Shown one piece after another: positions 62,180 through 64,000 of a stretch of DNA of 64,000 nucleotides. The translations under genes and the position numbers were made by a program. Position 1 is the first letter of the stretch; each line of letters opens with the position of its first letter. The notes beneath the pieces were generated by a model. It saw only the letters and a list, made by a program, of their open reading frames with translations. It did no database searches and was not told the DNA's origin. The DNA comes from Haloferula rosea (GTDB lineage: Bacteria; Verrucomicrobiota; Verrucomicrobiia; Verrucomicrobiales; Akkermansiaceae). The stretch is taken from contig NZ_JAENII010000003.1 in the NCBI RefSeq assembly GCF_016595525.1, positions 62,001-126,000 of the forward strand. Reading direction: 5' to 3'.

Positions 62180-63538
62180 ATGAAGGGTTCACGCTCCACC
62201 ATTCCCCTGCTCCTCACCCTGGTGCTGGCAGTCGGTCTCATGGTGTGGATGGGCCGGGATCAACCGGCTCCTGACCCAAGCGATCCGAACGGGCCTTCAT
62301 CGGTCACAGACACCGACCCGGACAATTTGAATCCCCCATCGAAGCCGGATCTATCGACTGCCCCGCTCGGCCCCGCGCTTCCCGACCCCGAACCTCCGCT
62401 TTCACCACTGGCATCGACGCCGAAATGGGAGCTCCTCAACCGCTGGCAAGCCCGCGTCACACGGGCCGAGTTCCTCGACATGATGGAATCCGTGTTCACG
62501 GTCTCCTCATCCTGGCGGCAGTTCTTCCATCTCAGCGAGACCGACGTCCTGATCGAAACGGGGATCCCCGATGAGCGCTTCCGACTGCGCTTCGCCAAAC
62601 CGGACCTCGCACTGAGCAATCCACGAGGCTGGCGCACCGCCGAGGAACTCGGTCCTGCCCCGGAGGATAAACCACTCGACGGACTGCGGGTGGCGATCGA
62701 CCCCGGCCACATCGGCGGCGAGTGGGCGCGCATCGAAGAACGCTGGTTCCAGATCGGAACCGACACGCCTGTGCAGGAGGGAGACATGACCCTGCTGGTG
62801 GCCCAGTTGCTCAAACCCCGCCTTGAAGAGCTCGGCGCCGAGGTATCGATGGTGCGGGACCAACCCATCCCCGTCACCTCAAAGCGCCCGGCTTCCCTGA
62901 TCGATGAGGCCGGCTCGGGATCACCGGACTCACCTTCCAAACTCGCCGAGCGCTTGTTTTATCGCACCGCCGAGATCCGTGCCCGCGCCCACAAGGTGAA
63001 CAACACCATCCAACCCGACCTGGTGCTTTGTCTTCATTTCAATGCAGAAGCCTGGGGCGACCCGAACAAGCCGACCTTGGTTGATCGTCATCACTTCCAC
63101 CTGCTGCTCAATGGAGCCTACACTGACAGCGAGGTGGCCCTCGCCGACCAGCGCTATCAGATGGTGCGCAAAATTGTCGAAGGGACGCACCACGAAGAGT
63201 CCCGCCTCGCGAAGTCCGTCGCGGCCGCATTCGTCCAGGAAACCCGCCTTCCTCCCTACCTCTACGAGATCGATTCACGCCGCGCGGTGAACGTCGACGG
63301 CAACCCCTACCTATGGGCACGCAACCTGCTGGCCAACCGCCTCTACGATTGTCCCGTCCTGTTCCTCGAACCCTATGTAATGAATTCCAAGCAGGACTAC
63401 GTCCGCATCCAAGCTGGTGATTATGAAGGAGTCCGACCCGTCGGCGGCAAGCCGCTCCCCTCGATCTTCCGTGAGTATGCCACCGCTCTTGCCGACGGCC
63501 TTGGGAATTACTACCGCGAGGCGAGATCCACAGACTGA
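62180..63538 (+). CDS. Exported N-acetylmuramoyl-L-alanine amidase (Amidase_3)
   Basis: A 452-residue cell-wall hydrolase. An N-terminal hydrophobic anchor (RSTIPLLLTLVLAVGLMVWM) and a Pro/Asp-rich linker precede the catalytic domain. Zinc ligands are seen at H177 (AIDPGHIGGEWA), E200 (VQEGDMTLLVAQLL) and H286 (LVLCLHFNAEAWG); the catalytic Glu probably sits in LFLEPYVMNS near the C-terminus. Amidase_3 enzymes cleave the bond between MurNAc and the stem peptide during septum splitting. The ATG at 62180 is used because the longer frame from 62132 lies in the divergent gap. Confidence 0.9.
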   Translation: MKGSRSTIPLLLTLVLAVGLMVWMGRDQPAPDPSDPNGPSSVTDTDPDNLNPPSKPDLSTAPLGPALPDPEPPLSPLASTPKWELLNRWQARVTRAEFLDMMESVFTVSSSWRQFFHLSETDVLIETGIPDERFRLRFAKPDLALSNPRGWRTAEELGPAPEDKPLDGLRVAIDPGHIGGEWARIEERWFQIGTDTPVQEGDMTLLVAQLLKPRLEELGAEVSMVRDQPIPVTSKRPASLIDEAGSGSPDSPSKLAERLFYRTAEIRARAHKVNNTIQPDLVLCLHFNAEAWGDPNKPTLVDRHHFHLLLNGAYTDSEVALADQRYQMVRKIVEGTHHEESRLAKSVAAAFVQETRLPPYLYEIDSRRAVNVDGNPYLWARNLLANRLYDCPVLFLEPYVMNSKQDYVRIQAGDYEGVRPVGGKPLPSIFREYATALADGLGNYYREARSTD

Positions 63539-63540
63539 TG

Positions 63541-63588
63541 TCATCCCCGATAGGTCGGCGTTTGAGCTCCCGTTTAGATCGGGGATGA
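63541..63588 (+). promoter_or_regulatory. Inverted repeat covering the start of the cytochrome c gene
   Basis: A perfect 11-bp inverted repeat, TCATCCCCGAT (63541-63551) with ATCGGGGATGA (63578-63588), loop 26. It begins two bases after the amidase stop, and its right arm contains both the GGGG-type ribosome-binding stretch and the ATG (63585) of the next gene. It may act as a terminator for the amidase message or as a translation switch for the cytochrome gene. Confidence 0.55.
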
Positions 63589-64000
63589 TTCGACTTTGGT
63601 TCGGCCTGATGGCCACGCTCGCCTTCACCGCCTCCGCGCAGGATGGCGGACAGCTCTACGAGACGTACTGCGGTGCGTGCCATGCTGCGAACGGCGAAGG
63701 AGCGACGGGGGGACAGTTTCCTCCACTGGCCGGCAGCGAATGGGTCGATGGCCCCGCGGAACGCGCCATCCAGATCGTGCTGCACGGCCTCGAAGGCCCG
63801 GTCGAAGTCAGTGGCAAGCCCTTCAATCTCCTGATGCCCCCACAGGGAGCGATGCTCCCGGACGACCAGATCGCCGCCATCCTCACCTACGTCCGGTCCT
63901 CGTGGGGAAATTCAGCCGACAAGGTCACTCCGGCCATGGTGGCGAAGGCCCGTGCTGCCACCGCGGACCGTTCCAAGCCGTGGACAGCCCCCGAGATCCT
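63585..64000 (+). CDS. Small exported monoheme cytochrome c, partial
   Basis: Open to the window edge: signal peptide (MIRLWFGLMATLAFTASAQ) followed by a cytochrome c class I domain with heme site CGACH in LYETYCGACHAANGEGATGG, and the closing helix ILTYVRSSWGNSADKV. The later part resembles the C-terminal region of the two operon cytochromes (Y-V-R-x-S-x-G-N-S), so it belongs to the same subfamily, but is secreted without a membrane anchor. The 3' end is not in the window, so its length and any fused partner domain are unknown. Confidence 0.85.
   Translation, partial: MIRLWFGLMATLAFTASAQDGGQLYETYCGACHAANGEGATGGQFPPLAGSEWVDGPAERAIQIVLHGLEGPVEVSGKPFNLLMPPQGAMLPDDQIAAILTYVRSSWGNSADKVTPAMVAKARAATADRSKPWTAPEI

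Overview
The window looks like chromosomal DNA of a free-living, aerobic, GC-rich member of the Verrucomicrobia (Verrucomicrobiae-like). The inference rests on co-occurring traits: an S1-type sulfatase, a DUF1080 protein, a BNR_4-type secreted protein and a LacI regulator; a complete alternative complex III (ActABCDEF); several membrane cytochromes ending in a Y-V-R-x-S-x-G-N-S motif; and a tRNA-Thr/tuf/tRNA-Trp/secE/nusG/rplKAJL/rpoBC block. Few genes have a recognisable Shine-Dalgarno sequence. No marker gene names the species, so the phylum call is an inference. No phage, IS element or CRISPR array is visible.

Layout. 1-9000: end of an MscS channel, then a polysaccharide-degradation neighbourhood (sulfatase, squalene-cyclase-like repeat protein, DUF1080 protein, LacI regulator, two secreted proteins) interrupted by tRNA-Tyr, with a 177-bp tandem duplication of its 3' end, and by tRNA-Leu. 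9020-26707 (minus strand): a continuous respiratory operon read actA-B-C-D-E-F, membrane cytochrome c, CcoN-like, CcoO-like, membrane cytochrome c, then aa3 oxidase subunits I, III, IV, two small membrane proteins and subunit II. A perfect TTGTGAANNNNTTCACAA palindrome (Rex-type; also fits the CRP half-sites) lies 42 bases before actA.

27371-36024 (minus): a DUF3299-NicO fusion transporter, a secreted amidohydrolase, a DcaP-like porin, a second outer-membrane barrel, a small protein and a MalT-like LuxR regulator, probably one uptake/catabolic locus. 36234-45378: housekeeping and envelope genes (YdjM-like, MBL-fold hydrolase, PyrF, DoxX/MauE-like protein, secreted PI-PLC-lectin, YiiX-like hydrolase, M20 peptidase, PrmC, MurA). 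45453-59678 (minus): a GT4 glycosyltransferase, rpoC and rpoB, ribosomal stalk proteins, nusG, secE, tuf and two tRNAs. 60016-64000: an unknown secreted protein, a YmdB-like phosphodiesterase, a cell-wall amidase and the start of another small cytochrome c.

The most unusual content is in the respiratory operon. The CcoN-like subunit keeps the cbb3 subunit I fold pattern but has lost five of the six canonical histidine ligands and the active-site tyrosine, while the neighbouring aa3 subunit I keeps all of its ligands. Subunit III of the aa3 oxidase carries an insertion of about 415 residues, predicted to be periplasmic. Together these suggest a non-catalytic cbb3-derived module, with three cytochrome c proteins, that could bridge alternative complex III to a modified aa3 oxidase.
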